A stretch of DNA of 15,060 nucleotides, taken from contig CALBAF010000416.1 in assembly GCA_937926415.1 (NCBI GenBank), positions 1-15,060 of the forward strand. Reading direction: 5' to 3'. Under the pieces are notes generated by a model. The model was not told the origin of the DNA. It was given only the letters and a program-made list of their open reading frames with translations, and made no database searches. Of this stretch, positions 6,977 through 14,443 are shown in pieces; the first letter of the stretch is position 1, and each line of letters opens with the position of its first letter. Source of the DNA: an uncultured Actinomyces sp. Its GTDB lineage: Bacteria; Actinomycetota; Actinomycetes; Actinomycetales; Actinomycetaceae. The position numbers and the translations under genes are program-made.

Positions 6977-7170
6977 CTGGCATGTTGGTCGCACGCGAAC
7001 CGCTGAATATGCGCGTCACCCCCTTGATACGCACGTAAACCTCTAGATGTGCGCGTGGGCGGCGCTGCCCACGTGCATATCATCGGGTTAACGTGCGAGG
7101 TGTCGCACCCACTCGCATGTCATCGGGCCCTCGTGCGCATTAGCAGGCACACGTCCGCGGCGAAGAGCAC
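6977..7170. repeat. Head-to-head array of diverged 20-base repeats
   Basis: On the minus strand, 20-base units run leftward from 7056: ACGCGCACATCTAGAGGTTT (7037-7056), ACGTGCGTATCAAGGGGGTG (7017-7036), ACGCGCATATTCAGCGGTTC (6997-7016) and a weaker copy (6977-6996). On the plus strand, units run rightward from 7071: ACGTGCATATCATCGGGTTA (7071-7090), then 7091-7110, ACTCGCATGTCATCGGGCCC (7111-7130), TCGTGCGCATTAGCAGGCAC (7131-7150) and a faint copy to 7170. The two sets diverge from a small hairpin, GGGC/GCCC, at 7057-7070. The rough consensus is ACGTGCGYATCANSGGGTT. There are no spacers, so it is not a CRISPR. Function unknown. Confidence 0.7.
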
Positions 7171-7187
7171 AGGCCCGCAGAGACGCG

Positions 7188-7219
7188 TGTGGGGCACGAC
7201 CAAGTGGTCGTGCCCCACA
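7188..7219 (-). terminator. Terminator hairpin after hup
   Basis: TGTGGGGCACGACC (7188-7201) and GGTCGTGCCCCACA (7206-7219) form a perfect 14-bp stem with an AAGT loop, 23 bases past the hup stop. It has no T-run. The structure is symmetric and could also stop transcription arriving from the opp side. Confidence 0.8.
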
Positions 7220-7242
7220 GGCTATTCGCTAGTGTCAGCGCG

Positions 7243-7524
7243 TCACTTGGAGACGGCCTTCTTCAGCGTGGAGCCAGCGGAGAGCTTCACACCGTAGCCA
7301 GCGGGGATCTTGATCTCTTCGCCGGTGCGGGGGTTACGGCCGGTGCGGGCGGCGCGCTCAACACGCTCGACGGAGAGCAGACCGGTCACCTTGACGGCCT
7401 CGCCCTTAGCCAGGGACTCAACGAGGACGGCCTGGAAGGCGGCCAGGGCCTCGTCGGCCTTCGCCTTGGTCAGGTCGGCGCGTTCGGCAATCTGAGCGAC
7501 AAGCTCGGTACGGTTCACGGACAT
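7243..7524 (-). CDS. hup: HU-family DNA-binding protein
   Basis: A 93-residue basic protein that binds and bends DNA as a dimer and helps organise the nucleoid. The N-terminal helices (MSVNRTELVAQIAERADLTK) are followed by the beta-arm signature GRNPRTGEEIKIPA at 62-75, including the conserved Asn-Pro that inserts into DNA. The chain ends in LKKAVSK, the normal short HU length; the long lysine/alanine-rich C-terminal tail of mycobacterial HupB is absent. GAGG at 7532-7535, seven bases upstream, supports the start. It is monocistronic, facing the opp operon, with its own hairpin terminator. The upstream DNA is AT-rich. Confidence 0.95.
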   Translation of the reverse strand: MSVNRTELVAQIAERADLTKAKADEALAAFQAVLVESLAKGEAVKVTGLLSVERVERAARTGRNPRTGEEIKIPAGYGVKLSAGSTLKKAVSK

Positions 7525-7849
7525 TGAGAAACCTCATTCCTGTTCGTTCTTGGTTACCACTGTCGTGGCCACGAATGACACACTACGAAATCTTTGGCGA
7601 TTTTGCCGACTTTAGGGCCAGATTTCGCGGATTTCACGAAAATATCTCGTTTTTTTGCTCAAAAACCATTAATTCTGTGTATCAGGTCACTCAAACTTGC
7701 CACATGGTTGCAATCTCGGGGGACTCAAACACATCATCACCGGCACGTTTTTCGGTAACAGGAACTTTGGCCCACGGCGAGGACGCACCCCTCTCATTAC
7801 ACCTGACAAACACGGCCGCCCACGCACTCAGACTCCACGGGCATACACG
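7525..7849. other. AT-rich hup upstream region, no gene seen
   Basis: This stretch between the hup start and the gguB terminator contains the hup control region. An AT-rich block (about 7577-7690) and a perfect palindrome CGTGGCCACG (7564-7573) lie within 170 bases of the hup ATG. No confident -10/-35 pair was found; TTGAGT with a poor TAATGG 17 bases on is the best pair. Bases 7700-7849 show nothing recognisable. Confidence 0.5.
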
Positions 7850-7885
7850 AGGGCGGGGAGCGACCCTGCGGCCACTCCCCGCCCT
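7850..7885 (-). terminator. Terminator hairpin after gguB
   Basis: AGGGCGGGGA (7850-7859) pairs with TCCCCGCCCT (7876-7885) in a perfect 10-bp GC-rich stem just past the gguB stop. There is no T-run. It marks the end of the chvE-gguA-gguB operon. Confidence 0.7.
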
Positions 7886-7906
7886 GATGGGGTTCGACGC
7901 GTTACC

Positions 7907-9082
7907 TCAGGCCGAGGCTCGCTGCTTGTTCCACACGTCGAAGGCAACCGCCAGGAGCAGGACGGCTCCCTTGACGATCTGCTGTGTGGACGTCGAGGCA
8001 CCCATGAGCTGCATGCCGTTGGACATGACGGCCATGATGAGACCACCGATAAGGGCGCCGGAGAGGCGTCCGATGCCGCCGGTCGTCGACGCACCACCGA
8101 TGAAGCAGGCGGCGATCGCGTCAAGCTCGAACATGTTGCCCGCCGAAGGCTGCGCGCCATTCATACGCGCCGAGTAGACGACGCCCGCGACACCCGCGAG
8201 GAAGCCCATGTTGACGTAGCACCAGAAGGTGACCTTCTTGACGTCGATGCCGGACAGGGCGGCGGCGGACTTGTTGCCACCGATCGCGTACACGTCACGG
8301 CCGAACATCGTCGAGGAAGCAAGGGTTCCGAAGACGAGCACGAGGATAGCCAGGAGGATCAGCACGATGGGCAGGCCGCGCTCGGTGGAGAGCTTGTAGG
8401 CGAACCACATGACGACGACAGCTGTGAGCACAATCTTCGCAATGAAGAGCCACATCGCCTCGACCGCCTGGTTGTAGGAGATGCGGGCGCGGCGGGTGCG
8501 TACCTGCTGGTAGGCGAAGCCGGCCACACCGATGCCGAAGATCACCAGGGTGAAGACGTCGAAGCCGTTACCGCCCAGGAGGCCGTTGAGGAAGCCGTTG
8601 GCGATGTTGTAGTAACTCTTGGGGAAGGGCGACAGCGAGACGTTGTCGAGGACCTGGTAGGTCAGGCCGCGGAAGAGGAGCATGCCGGCCAGCGTGACGA
8701 TGAAGCCGGGGATGCCCACGTAGGCGACCCAGAAGCCCTGGAACGCGCCGATCAGGATACCCATGACAAGGGCGGCGATGACACCCACCCACCAGGGGTA
8801 GCCCTGCTTGATGACGAGGACGCCACTGAGTGCTCCAGTCACGGCCACGACCGAGCCGACGGAAAGGTCGATCTGGGCCAGGACGATGACGAAGAGCATG
8901 CCGATCGCGAGGATCAGGATGTAGGAGTACTGCAGGACGATATTCGTCAGGTTACCTGCCGAGAAGAAGGTATCGCGGTTCATTCCCCAGAAAAGGGCAA
9001 CGATGGCGACAAACGCGATGAAGATGCCGCTCTGACGCAGGTTGGCCTTCAGCGTGTCGACCAGGCTGATTTCGGCGGTCAT
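7907..9082 (-). CDS. gguB: Sugar ABC transporter permease (GguB/MmsB/XylH type)
   Basis: A 391-residue membrane permease of the BPD_transp_2 family used by monosaccharide importers. It has hydrophobic helices through nearly the whole chain (first about 18-36, then 50-70, 75-92, 98-120, 124-145 and onward). It carries the family motifs LAQIDLSVGSVVAVTGALSG (68-87), YVGIPGFIVTLAG (121-133) and GRDVYAIGGNKSAAALSG (261-278). The length and the extra central segment (150-235) match the GguB/XylH branch and not the shorter RbsC type. Its ATG overlaps the gguA stop as ATGA (9079-9082), so the two are translationally coupled. As the only permease in the operon it would work as a homodimer. The likely substrate is L-arabinose or a related aldose, inferred from the neighbouring araDA genes. 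Confidence 0.92.
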   Translation of the reverse strand: MTAEISLVDTLKANLRQSGIFIAFVAIVALFWGMNRDTFFSAGNLTNIVLQYSYILILAIGMLFVIVLAQIDLSVGSVVAVTGALSGVLVIKQGYPWWVGVIAALVMGILIGAFQGFWVAYVGIPGFIVTLAGMLLFRGLTYQVLDNVSLSPFPKSYYNIANGFLNGLLGGNGFDVFTLVIFGIGVAGFAYQQVRTRRARISYNQAVEAMWLFIAKIVLTAVVVMWFAYKLSTERGLPIVLILLAILVLVFGTLASSTMFGRDVYAIGGNKSAAALSGIDVKKVTFWCYVNMGFLAGVAGVVYSARMNGAQPSAGNMFELDAIAACFIGGASTTGGIGRLSGALIGGLIMAVMSNGMQLMGASTSTQQIVKGAVLLLAVAFDVWNKQRASA

Positions 9083-10626
9083 TTCTGGTCCTCCCTTGCG
9101 GGTTCGATAGTCATGAGTTCCATGAGTTTTTCCTGGGTGGCGTCTTCGGCCTTGACCTCGCCGGTGATGCGGCCGTACGCCAGGGTGTAGATGCGGTCCG
9201 AGACGCCGAGGACTTCCTCGAGTTCGGAGGAGATGACGATGACGGCCTTGCCTTCTTCGACCATCTTGTTGATGAGCGTGTAGATCTCGAACTTCGCGCC
9301 AACGTCGATGCCGCGCGTGGGTTCATCAAGAATGAGGACGTCTGCGTCCGTGTAGAGCCACTTGGACAGAACGACCTTCTGCTGGTTGCCACCCGAGAGG
9401 GATCCGGCCGTTTGAAGGACCGAGTGGGAGCGGATATTCATTCGCTCCTTGTAGTCGGCTGCGACCGCCAGTTCCTTGTGTCCATCGACGAGGCCTCGGC
9501 GCGAGAGCTTGAACAGGCCAGCGGTGGCCACGTTATGCCGAATGTCGTCGATGAGGTTCAGGCCGTACTGCTTGCGATCCTCGGTCGCGTAGGCAATGCC
9601 GTTCTTGATCGCGTCCGAGACGGACTTGACCGTGATCTCTTTGCCGTCCTTGAAGAGCTTGCCCGAGATGCGCGTCCCGAAGGAACGTCCGAAGATGCTC
9701 ATCGCAAGCTCGGTACGCCCAGCACCCATGAGGCCTGCGATACCGACGACCTCGCCATGACGCACGTTGAAGGAAGCACCGGAGATCACGACGCGCCCAG
9801 CCTGGGTCGGGTGATAGACGGTCCAGTCTTCCACGCGGAAGACCTCCTCGCCGATCTCCACGTTGCGCTCGGGGTAACGCTGGGTGAGATCGCGGCCAAC
9901 CATGAGCGAGATGATCTTGCCCTGCGTAGAGGCAGGGTCCTTCATGTCGATCGTCTCGATGGTCTGGCCATCGCGCAGGATCGTCGTACGGTCGGCGATC
10001 TCGGCAATCTCTCCGAGCTTGTGGGAGATGATGACGATGGCCACGCCCTGGTCGCGCAGGCTGCGCACAAGGTCGAGGAGCTGGGCCGAGTCGTTGTCGT
10101 TGAGAGCGGCCGTAGGCTCGTCCAGGATCAGCAGGCGCACGTCCTTCGACAGGGCCTTGCCGATCTCGATGAGCTGCTGTTTGCCCACGCCGAGTGTGCC
10201 GACCTGGGTCGTCACGTTTTCTTTCAGGCCAACCTTTTCCAAGACCTTTTCAGCGCGGTGGTTGACCTCGTGCCAGTCAATGAGGCCGAGCTTGCGGGGC
10301 TTGTCAGCGCCCAGGAAGATGTTTTCCGCGATCGACAGGTAGGGAACGAGGGCCAGCTCCTGGTGAATGATGCCAATGCCGAGCGCCTCGGAGTCCTTAA
10401 TGGAGCGGAATTGGACTTCCTTGCCATCGAAGATAATGGTGCCGTCGTACTGCCCGTGGGGGTAGACGCCGGAGAGAACCTTCATGAGGGTAGACTTGCC
10501 GGCGCCGTTTTCGCCGCACAGGGCGTGGACTTCGCCAGGGCGGACATCAAGGTTGACGTGCTTGAGGACGGGCACGCCATTGAAGCCCTTGTCAATGTCG
10601 CGCATTTCCAAAATGTTCTGCGTCAT
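9079..10626 (-). CDS. gguA: Sugar ABC transporter double ATPase (GguA/MmsA/XylG type)
   Basis: A 515-residue protein with two fused ATPase domains that energises sugar uptake through GguB. Domain 1 has Walker A GENGAGKST (38-46), a degenerate signature LGVGKQQ (145-151) and Walker B LLILDEP (165-171). Domain 2 has GLMGAGRTE (298-306), in which Arg replaces the Walker lysine, a canonical LSGGNQQK (410-417) and VLILDEP (430-436). This asymmetry is normal for the RbsA/XylG/GguA family and is not damage. GAGGAA at 10634-10639 supports the start. It follows chvE after a 63-base gap containing a hairpin and overlaps gguB by four bases. Confidence 0.94.
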   Translation of the reverse strand: MTQNILEMRDIDKGFNGVPVLKHVNLDVRPGEVHALCGENGAGKSTLMKVLSGVYPHGQYDGTIIFDGKEVQFRSIKDSEALGIGIIHQELALVPYLSIAENIFLGADKPRKLGLIDWHEVNHRAEKVLEKVGLKENVTTQVGTLGVGKQQLIEIGKALSKDVRLLILDEPTAALNDNDSAQLLDLVRSLRDQGVAIVIISHKLGEIAEIADRTTILRDGQTIETIDMKDPASTQGKIISLMVGRDLTQRYPERNVEIGEEVFRVEDWTVYHPTQAGRVVISGASFNVRHGEVVGIAGLMGAGRTELAMSIFGRSFGTRISGKLFKDGKEITVKSVSDAIKNGIAYATEDRKQYGLNLIDDIRHNVATAGLFKLSRRGLVDGHKELAVAADYKERMNIRSHSVLQTAGSLSGGNQQKVVLSKWLYTDADVLILDEPTRGIDVGAKFEIYTLINKMVEEGKAVIVISSELEEVLGVSDRIYTLAYGRITGEVKAEDATQEKLMELMTIEPAREDQK

Positions 10627-10653
10627 GTTTGCATTCCTCGAATCGGAAGGGGT

Positions 10654-10681
10654 GGGGTGCGGTGCATGTGCCCCGCACCCC
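10654..10681 (-). terminator. Hairpin between chvE and gguA (attenuator or mRNA-stabilising)
   Basis: GGGGTGCGG (10654-10662) pairs with CCGCACCCC (10673-10681) in a perfect 9-bp stem. It starts 8 bases past the chvE stop and 27 bases before the gguA ATG. There is no T-run. It occupies the same place as the oppA-oppB hairpin, so it probably keeps the binding-protein message more abundant. Confidence 0.65.
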
Positions 10682-10689
10682 GTCGTCGC

Positions 10690-11874
10690 TTACTTCTTCA
10701 CGACGCCCGCATCAACGTCGGCCTGGGTGAAGTAACCGGAGTCGATGAGCTTTTCCTTGAGGTTGTCCTTGTAGATGGTCTCGACCTCGAGCAGGTAGGA
10801 GGGCACGACCTTCACACCGTTGTTGTAGGTGGTGGTGTCGTTAGCCTCGGGGGCCTTGCCCTCAGCCATCGCCTTGACGACCGTCACGGCCTGGGCTGCC
10901 AGGGTACGGGTGTCCTTGAAGATCGTGGACTGCTGGATGCCGTCATTGATCATCTTGGTGGAGGCGATCTCGGCGTCCTGGCCGGTCACGATGGGCAGGC
11001 CGTCCTTGATGGCGGGGCCGTAGCCGGCACCCTGGAGGGCGGTGATGATGCCGCGGGAGATGCCATCGAAGGGCGAGAGCACGCCGGCGAGGGGCTCAGA
11101 GCCGCCGCCGTAGGTCGAGGTCAGCAGGTCCTCCATGCGCTTCTGGGCGACTTCCTGCTGCCAGCGCAGGATGGCGACCTGGTCGAAGCTGGTCTGGCCG
11201 GACTTCACGACGAGGGTGCCGTCGTCGAGGTAGGGCTTGAGGACGCTCATGGCGCCATCGAAGAAGAACTTGGCGTTGTTGTCATCGGGCGAACCGGCGA
11301 AGAGCTCAATGTTGAGCGGTCCCTTGGGGGCGTTGTCGAGCTTCTTGCCATCCTTGTCGGTCAGGCCCAGGCCGTACAGCAGGGCGTTGCCCTGTGCGAC
11401 GCCGACCTTGAAGTTGTCGAAGGAGACGTAGAAGTCAACGTTCTCGTTGTCGCGGATGAGACGGTCGTAGGCGATGACCGGGATGTTCTTCGAACCCGCG
11501 GTGTCGAGCTGGCTCGACAGGGCCGTGCCGTCGATGGAGGCAATGACCAGGACGGTGGCACCGTTGGTGATCATCTGGTCGATCTGCTGGGTCTGGGTGG
11601 GGATGTCGTCGTTCGCGAACTGGAGGTCAACCTCGTATCCGGCTGCCTCGAGGCCTTCCTTCACTGCGTTGCCGTCGGCGATCCAGCGCTCCGAGGTCTG
11701 GGTCGGCATCGCGACGCCAACCTTGACCTTGCCGCCGTTTGAGGCAGCAGCGCCGCTATCGGAACCGGAAGCGCCGCCGGCGCCACCGCCCGCGCATCCG
11801 CTCAGCGCAAGGGCGCCGGCCGCAAAAGTGGCCGCAACCGTTGCCATCTTGCCAAAGAAACCACGTGTCTTCAT
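10690..11874 (-). CDS. chvE: Multiple-sugar-binding lipoprotein (ChvE type)
   Basis: A 394-residue periplasmic-binding-protein-like sugar sensor (Peripla_BP_4 family), anchored outside the membrane. The signal MKTRGFFGKMATVAATFAAG leads to lipobox LSGC with Cys27, then a Gly/Ser/Ala linker (28-48). The mature fold begins KVGVAMPTQTSERW (51-64), a ChvE-like first strand. Further family features are PVIAYDRLI (132-140), FAGSPDDNNAKFFFDGAM (192-209) and PIVTGQDAE (294-302). The frame extends upstream to 12015, but that extension would bury the signal peptide; AGGAGA at 11881-11886 fixes ATG 11874. It is first in the chvE-gguA-gguB operon, downstream of a promoter with apparent LacI-type operators. 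Arabinose, xylose, galactose or glucose could be the ligand; the araDA context favours L-arabinose. Confidence 0.9.
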   Translation of the reverse strand: MKTRGFFGKMATVAATFAAGALALSGCAGGGAGGASGSDSGAAASNGGKVKVGVAMPTQTSERWIADGNAVKEGLEAAGYEVDLQFANDDIPTQTQQIDQMITNGATVLVIASIDGTALSSQLDTAGSKNIPVIAYDRLIRDNENVDFYVSFDNFKVGVAQGNALLYGLGLTDKDGKKLDNAPKGPLNIELFAGSPDDNNAKFFFDGAMSVLKPYLDDGTLVVKSGQTSFDQVAILRWQQEVAQKRMEDLLTSTYGGGSEPLAGVLSPFDGISRGIITALQGAGYGPAIKDGLPIVTGQDAEIASTKMINDGIQQSTIFKDTRTLAAQAVTVVKAMAEGKAPEANDTTTYNNGVKVVPSYLLEVETIYKDNLKEKLIDSGYFTQADVDAGVVKK

Positions 11875-11880
11875 GGAATA

Positions 11881-11886
11881 TCTCCT
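11881..11886 (-). promoter_or_regulatory. Ribosome binding site fixing the chvE start
   Basis: On the minus strand this reads AGGAGA, six bases before ATG 11874, and selects the start that leaves an intact lipoprotein signal peptide. Confidence 0.75.
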
Positions 11887-11926
11887 GTTTATTGCCTCGA
11901 CATCACTGTCGATGGGCGTCACGTCT

Positions 11927-11945
11927 CCACACGTCCGTCGTGTGG
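11927..11945 (-). other. Short hairpin in the chvE leader
   Basis: CCACACG (11927-11933) and CGTGTGG (11939-11945) form a 7-bp stem with a 5-base loop, about 50-70 bases before the chvE ATG, in the predicted untranslated leader. It may stabilise the message or be incidental. Confidence 0.4.
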
Positions 11946-11994
11946 TCTGACAACTTGTACCATATGAGAGAGGGGTCACCCTCGCATTGCCCAA

Positions 11995-12022
11995 TTGATA
12001 ACGTTCCGATAACAATTGTTAA
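11995..12022 (-). promoter_or_regulatory. Candidate promoter of the chvE operon
   Basis: On the minus strand TTAACA (12017-12022, 5 of 6 to TTGACA) lies 16 bases before TATCAA (11995-12000, 4 of 6 to TATAAT). Both boxes overlap the AACGTT-centred sites, the expected layout for repression by occlusion. The leader to the chvE ATG would be about 115 bases. Confidence 0.45.
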
Positions 12023-12031
12023 CGTTCACAA
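12000..12031. promoter_or_regulatory. Paired LacI-type operator candidates before chvE
   Basis: TTGTTAACGTTCACAA (12016-12031) is a near-perfect palindrome centred on AACGTT (only one symmetric pair breaks it). A second AACGTT (12000-12005) lies exactly 21 bp away, two helical turns. The first shares TGTTAACGTT with the minus-strand reading of the site before araD. A LacI/GalR regulator is encoded at 14444 onward. Confidence 0.55.
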
Positions 12032-12054
12032 CTTTAAGAACAGACATATACACA

Positions 12055-12102
12055 AAGGAAAACCTCGGGAGTGTGAGGCGAAAACGCTTCACACTCCCGA
12101 GG
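12055..12102 (-). terminator. Rho-independent terminator after araA
   Basis: The arms at 12063-12080 and 12085-12102 (CCTCGGGAGTGTGA... and its complement) form an 18-bp stem with one imperfect pair and a 4-base loop (AAAA on the plus strand, TTTT in the transcript). On the minus strand it is followed directly by TTTTCCTTTG, a proper T-rich tail. It lies 10 bases past the araA stop and separates the araDA unit from the chvE promoter. Confidence 0.88.
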
Positions 12103-12112
12103 TCGCAGGGTT

Positions 12113-13621
12113 TTACAACCCCTCGGCGAGGCGGTGGTACGCCTGGTTCCAGCGCACACCCGAGGCGAAGTCACGTCGCGTCGTCGACTCGTCGATGACG
12201 ACGAGTTCCATGTGCGCCAGCGCCGCGAAGTTCTCCCACACCTCGGGCTCAATCTGTGTTGACATACACGTGTGGTGCGCCCCGCCAGCCGTCAGCCACG
12301 CCTCGACGGAGGTGTAGAAGTCGGGTTCGGGGATCCACATCGCGCGCGCGACCGGGAGCTTGGGCATCGGCTGGGGAGGCTCGATGACATTGACAATGTT
12401 CGCGGTGAGGCGGAAGCGGTCGCGCATGTCGGACATCGCGACGACGACGCCGCGTCCCGGGGCCGCGTCGAAGACCATGCGCACGGGATCCTCTCGGTCT
12501 CCGATGCCCAGGGGATGAATCTCGATGCGCGGACGGGCATCGGTCAGCGAGGGGCACACCTCGAGCATGTGTGCACCCAGGATCATCTCGGCACCCTCGA
12601 CGAGGTTGTAGGTGTAGTCCTCCATGAGCGAGGCACCGCCGGGCAACCCCTCCCCCATCACCTTCGCGGCGCGCACCAGGACCGCGGTCTTCCAGTCCCC
12701 CTCGGCGCTGAAACCGTAGCCGGCCTCGGAAAGGCGCTGCACTGCCAAGCCGGGGAGCTGGCGAAGCCCGCCGAGGTCTTCGAAGTTGGTCGTGAAAGCC
12801 TTCGCCCCGCGCTCCTCGAGGAAGGTACGCAGCGCGATCTCCTCGCGTGCCGCGTAGCGCAGCGATTCCGCACGATCCCCACCCGGGGCAAGCTCGGGAG
12901 CAACGTCGTAACGCTCGCAGTATTCGGCCACAAGGGCATCGATGGCGGCCTCGTCGACGGCGTCGACGACGGCGACCAGGTCGTTGACCGACCACGTGTT
13001 GACCGAGACGCCGAGGCGACGCTCAGCCTCGGTCTTATCCCCCTCCGTGACGGCCACATTGCGCATGTTGTCGCCGAAGCGCACGACGCGCAGCTCGTTG
13101 GTCGCCGCGAAACCGCCGGCCGCGCGCACCCAGTTGGCGACTCGGCGACGCGTGTTCTCCTGCGAGGCGTGACCGACCACGGTGGCGCGGGCCAGGCCCA
13201 GGCGCGTCAGGATGTAGGCGTATTCGCGGTCCCCGTGCGCCGCCTGGTTCAGGTTCATGAAGTCCATGTCGATGCTGTCCCAAGGGATCTCGACATTGGC
13301 CTGGGTCGCCAGGTGCAGCAGGGGCTTGCGCAGGACTTCGAGGCCTCGGATCCACATCTTCGCGGGGCTGAAGGTGTGCATCCAGGAGATGACGCCGAGG
13401 ACGCGGTCGTCCGCGCTGGCCTCGAGCATCGCTCGCTTGATGGAGTCGGAATCCTTCAGGACGGGCTTCCACACGATCGGCGCGGGAAGCAGGTCAGATT
13501 CGTTGAGCAGGCGCACAACCTCGCGGGACTGTTCGGCGACCTGCGCCAGCGTTTCCTCGCCGTACAGGTCCTGGCTGCCGGTGACGAACCATACCTCGCG
13601 GCCCTCGTAGAAACTGGTCAC
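12113..13621 (-). CDS. araA: L-arabinose isomerase
   Basis: A 502-residue cytoplasmic enzyme that converts L-arabinose to L-ribulose, the first catabolic step. The length equals the usual 500. It begins [20 protein letters not shown], as in other AraA proteins. The metal and catalytic residues known in E. coli AraA are all present with numbering shifted by about one: Glu307 (in AEGDWKTA), Glu334 (MEDYTY), His351 ([10 protein letters not shown]) and His450 (GGAHHT). [19 protein letters not shown] (367-385) is also conserved. The start is GTG at 13621, chosen because AAAGGAG lies 8 bases upstream and the conserved N-terminus begins there; the frame stays open further upstream but that part overlaps araD and looks non-coding. 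araD precedes it by 19 bases, and a T-tailed terminator follows. Confidence 0.96.
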   Translation of the reverse strand: MTSFYEGREVWFVTGSQDLYGEETLAQVAEQSREVVRLLNESDLLPAPIVWKPVLKDSDSIKRAMLEASADDRVLGVISWMHTFSPAKMWIRGLEVLRKPLLHLATQANVEIPWDSIDMDFMNLNQAAHGDREYAYILTRLGLARATVVGHASQENTRRRVANWVRAAGGFAATNELRVVRFGDNMRNVAVTEGDKTEAERRLGVSVNTWSVNDLVAVVDAVDEAAIDALVAEYCERYDVAPELAPGGDRAESLRYAAREEIALRTFLEERGAKAFTTNFEDLGGLRQLPGLAVQRLSEAGYGFSAEGDWKTAVLVRAAKVMGEGLPGGASLMEDYTYNLVEGAEMILGAHMLEVCPSLTDARPRIEIHPLGIGDREDPVRMVFDAAPGRGVVVAMSDMRDRFRLTANIVNVIEPPQPMPKLPVARAMWIPEPDFYTSVEAWLTAGGAHHTCMSTQIEPEVWENFAALAHMELVVIDESTTRRDFASGVRWNQAYHRLAEGL

Positions 13622-13629
13622 GGTGAAAT

Positions 13630-13636
13630 CTCCTTT
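13630..13636 (-). promoter_or_regulatory. Ribosome binding site fixing the GTG start of araA
   Basis: On the minus strand this reads AAAGGAG, eight bases before GTG 13621, in the 19-base araD-araA gap. It selects a GTG start over the longer open frame. Confidence 0.75.
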
Positions 13637-13640
13637 GATG

Positions 13641-14354
13641 TCAGTGCTGTCCGTAGACGTTTTGGTAGCGGTCGTAGAGGGAGTCGATGTGATGCTGTTC
13701 GATGGGAACGAGAGGACCGCCCGCGCGCGCGACGTGCACGGTCTTGGCGACCTCCTCGACCATGACGGCGGCCTTGACTGCAGCGCGTGCGTCGCGCCCA
13801 ATCGTGAAGGGGCCGTGGTTGCGCATGAGGACCGCCGGCGAGCGCGATTCGCGCAGGGTGTCGACGATGCCGCGCCCGATCGAGTCGTCGCCGATGAGGG
13901 CGAAGGGGCCAACGGGGACGGGACCGCCGAACTCGTCACCCATCATGGTCAGGACGCAGGGGATCTCCTCTCCGCGTGCAGCCCACGCGGTGGCGTAGGT
14001 GGAGTGCGTGTGCACGACGCCGCCGACCTCGCTCATGTGGCGATAGACGTAGGCGTGCGCGGCGGTGTCCGAGGAGGGAGACCCCTCCCCCAGCACGAGG
14101 TTTCCGTCGAGGTCGCACACCACCATTGCCTCGGGGGTCAGGTCGTCGTAGGACACGCCCGAGGGCTTGATGACGAGAAGGTCCTCACTGCCATCCTCAG
14201 CCGCGCCGCGCACGCGCTGAGAGACGTTACCCGCCGTCCAGACGACGAGGCCCCAGCGGGGCAGCTCGGCGTGCAGGGTGGCGACATATTCGCGAACGCG
14301 CTCGATCTCGCGCGCGAACTCGGGGGTCCATGTGTCGGGGTTGCGGTGATCCAT
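13641..14354 (-). CDS. araD: L-ribulose-5-phosphate 4-epimerase
   Basis: A 237-residue class II aldolase-family enzyme that converts L-ribulose 5-phosphate to D-xylulose 5-phosphate, feeding the pentose phosphate (or bifid) pathway. Visible motifs are TAGNVSQR (40-47), the phosphate-binding VIKPSG (61-66), SSD (94-96), the zinc-binding VHTHSTYA with His115 and His117, Asp140 in MMGDEFGG, and third zinc ligand His180 in RNHGPF. Tyr230 near the C-terminus matches the E. coli Tyr229 position. The length is close to the usual 231. AGGAG at 14360-14364 supports the ATG. It is first of the araD-araA pair, with a perfect palindrome 35 bases upstream, and lies downstream of a LacI-type gene. No ribulokinase gene lies between them. 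Confidence 0.95.
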   Translation of the reverse strand: MDHRNPDTWTPEFAREIERVREYVATLHAELPRWGLVVWTAGNVSQRVRGAAEDGSEDLLVIKPSGVSYDDLTPEAMVVCDLDGNLVLGEGSPSSDTAAHAYVYRHMSEVGGVVHTHSTYATAWAARGEEIPCVLTMMGDEFGGPVPVGPFALIGDDSIGRGIVDTLRESRSPAVLMRNHGPFTIGRDARAAVKAAVMVEEVAKTVHVARAGGPLVPIEQHHIDSLYDRYQNVYGQH

Positions 14355-14388
14355 TCATACTCCTCACTGAGCACCGATGAGCGGTTGG

Positions 14389-14400
14389 GTTAACGTTAAC
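14389..14400. promoter_or_regulatory. Perfect palindromic operator GTTAACGTTAAC before araD
   Basis: GTTAACGTTAAC is its own reverse complement and sits 35 bases before the araD ATG, in the 89-base gap after the LacI-type gene. It overlaps the -10 position of a weak candidate promoter (minus strand TTGCCT, then TAACGT after 17 bases). Its core recurs before chvE. LacI-family operators are typically palindromes with a central CG, so the adjacent regulator is the natural candidate. Confidence 0.6.
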
Positions 14401-14443
14401 ATTCACTCGCACGCAAGGCAACCACGACCATGAAAGAGAGCCT

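Larger units (their letters stand above)
6432..7187. other. Gene-free convergent intergenic region rich in repeats
   Basis: About 750 bases lie between the oppDF terminator and the hup terminator, which point at each other. Short open frames exist on both strands (for example minus 6739-7083), but they lack ribosome sites and have low-complexity, non-protein-like translations, so none is called. The stretch instead holds a small hairpin (AGGGCG/CGCCCT, 6475-6497), a 19-base repeat cluster (6544-6623), a long imperfect hairpin (6896-6952) and an array of 20-base repeats (6977-7170). No tRNA or known RNA was recognised. Confidence 0.6.

Noticed and set aside
6739..7083. Possible small protein genes in the convergent gap
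   Set aside because: The translations are low-complexity and mix His, Pro, Arg and Thr without a pattern. No ribosome site precedes them, and they cross the repeat structures.
6977..7170. CRISPR-like array
   Set aside because: The repeat units are contiguous and diverged, with no unique spacers between them, and no cas gene is nearby.
7697..9190. 497-residue open frame on the plus strand across gguB
   Set aside because: It is rich in Asp, Glu, His and Gly, as expected from the complement of a membrane protein gene; gguB on the minus strand is certain.
10084..10193. Degenerate first signature and Arg in the second Walker A of GguA as signs of a broken gene
   Set aside because: LGVGKQQ and GLMGAGRTE are normal features of RbsA/XylG/GguA double ATPases.
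9412..11742. 776-residue open frame on the plus strand across gguA and chvE
   Set aside because: It lies opposite two clearly conserved transporter genes, spans their gap and has no recognisable motif or start signal; it is an antisense shadow.
11875..12015. Longer N-terminus for ChvE
   Set aside because: It would place 47 hydrophilic residues before a textbook lipoprotein signal and would run across the candidate promoter.
12272..13765. 497-residue open frame on the plus strand across araA
   Set aside because: araA carries all catalytic residues on the minus strand; the plus-strand product is compositionally biased and unrecognisable.
13622..13939. Upstream extension of the araA frame to 13939
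   Set aside because: It overlaps nearly half of araD, has no homology-like sequence, and GTG 13621 has a good ribosome site at the conserved N-terminus.
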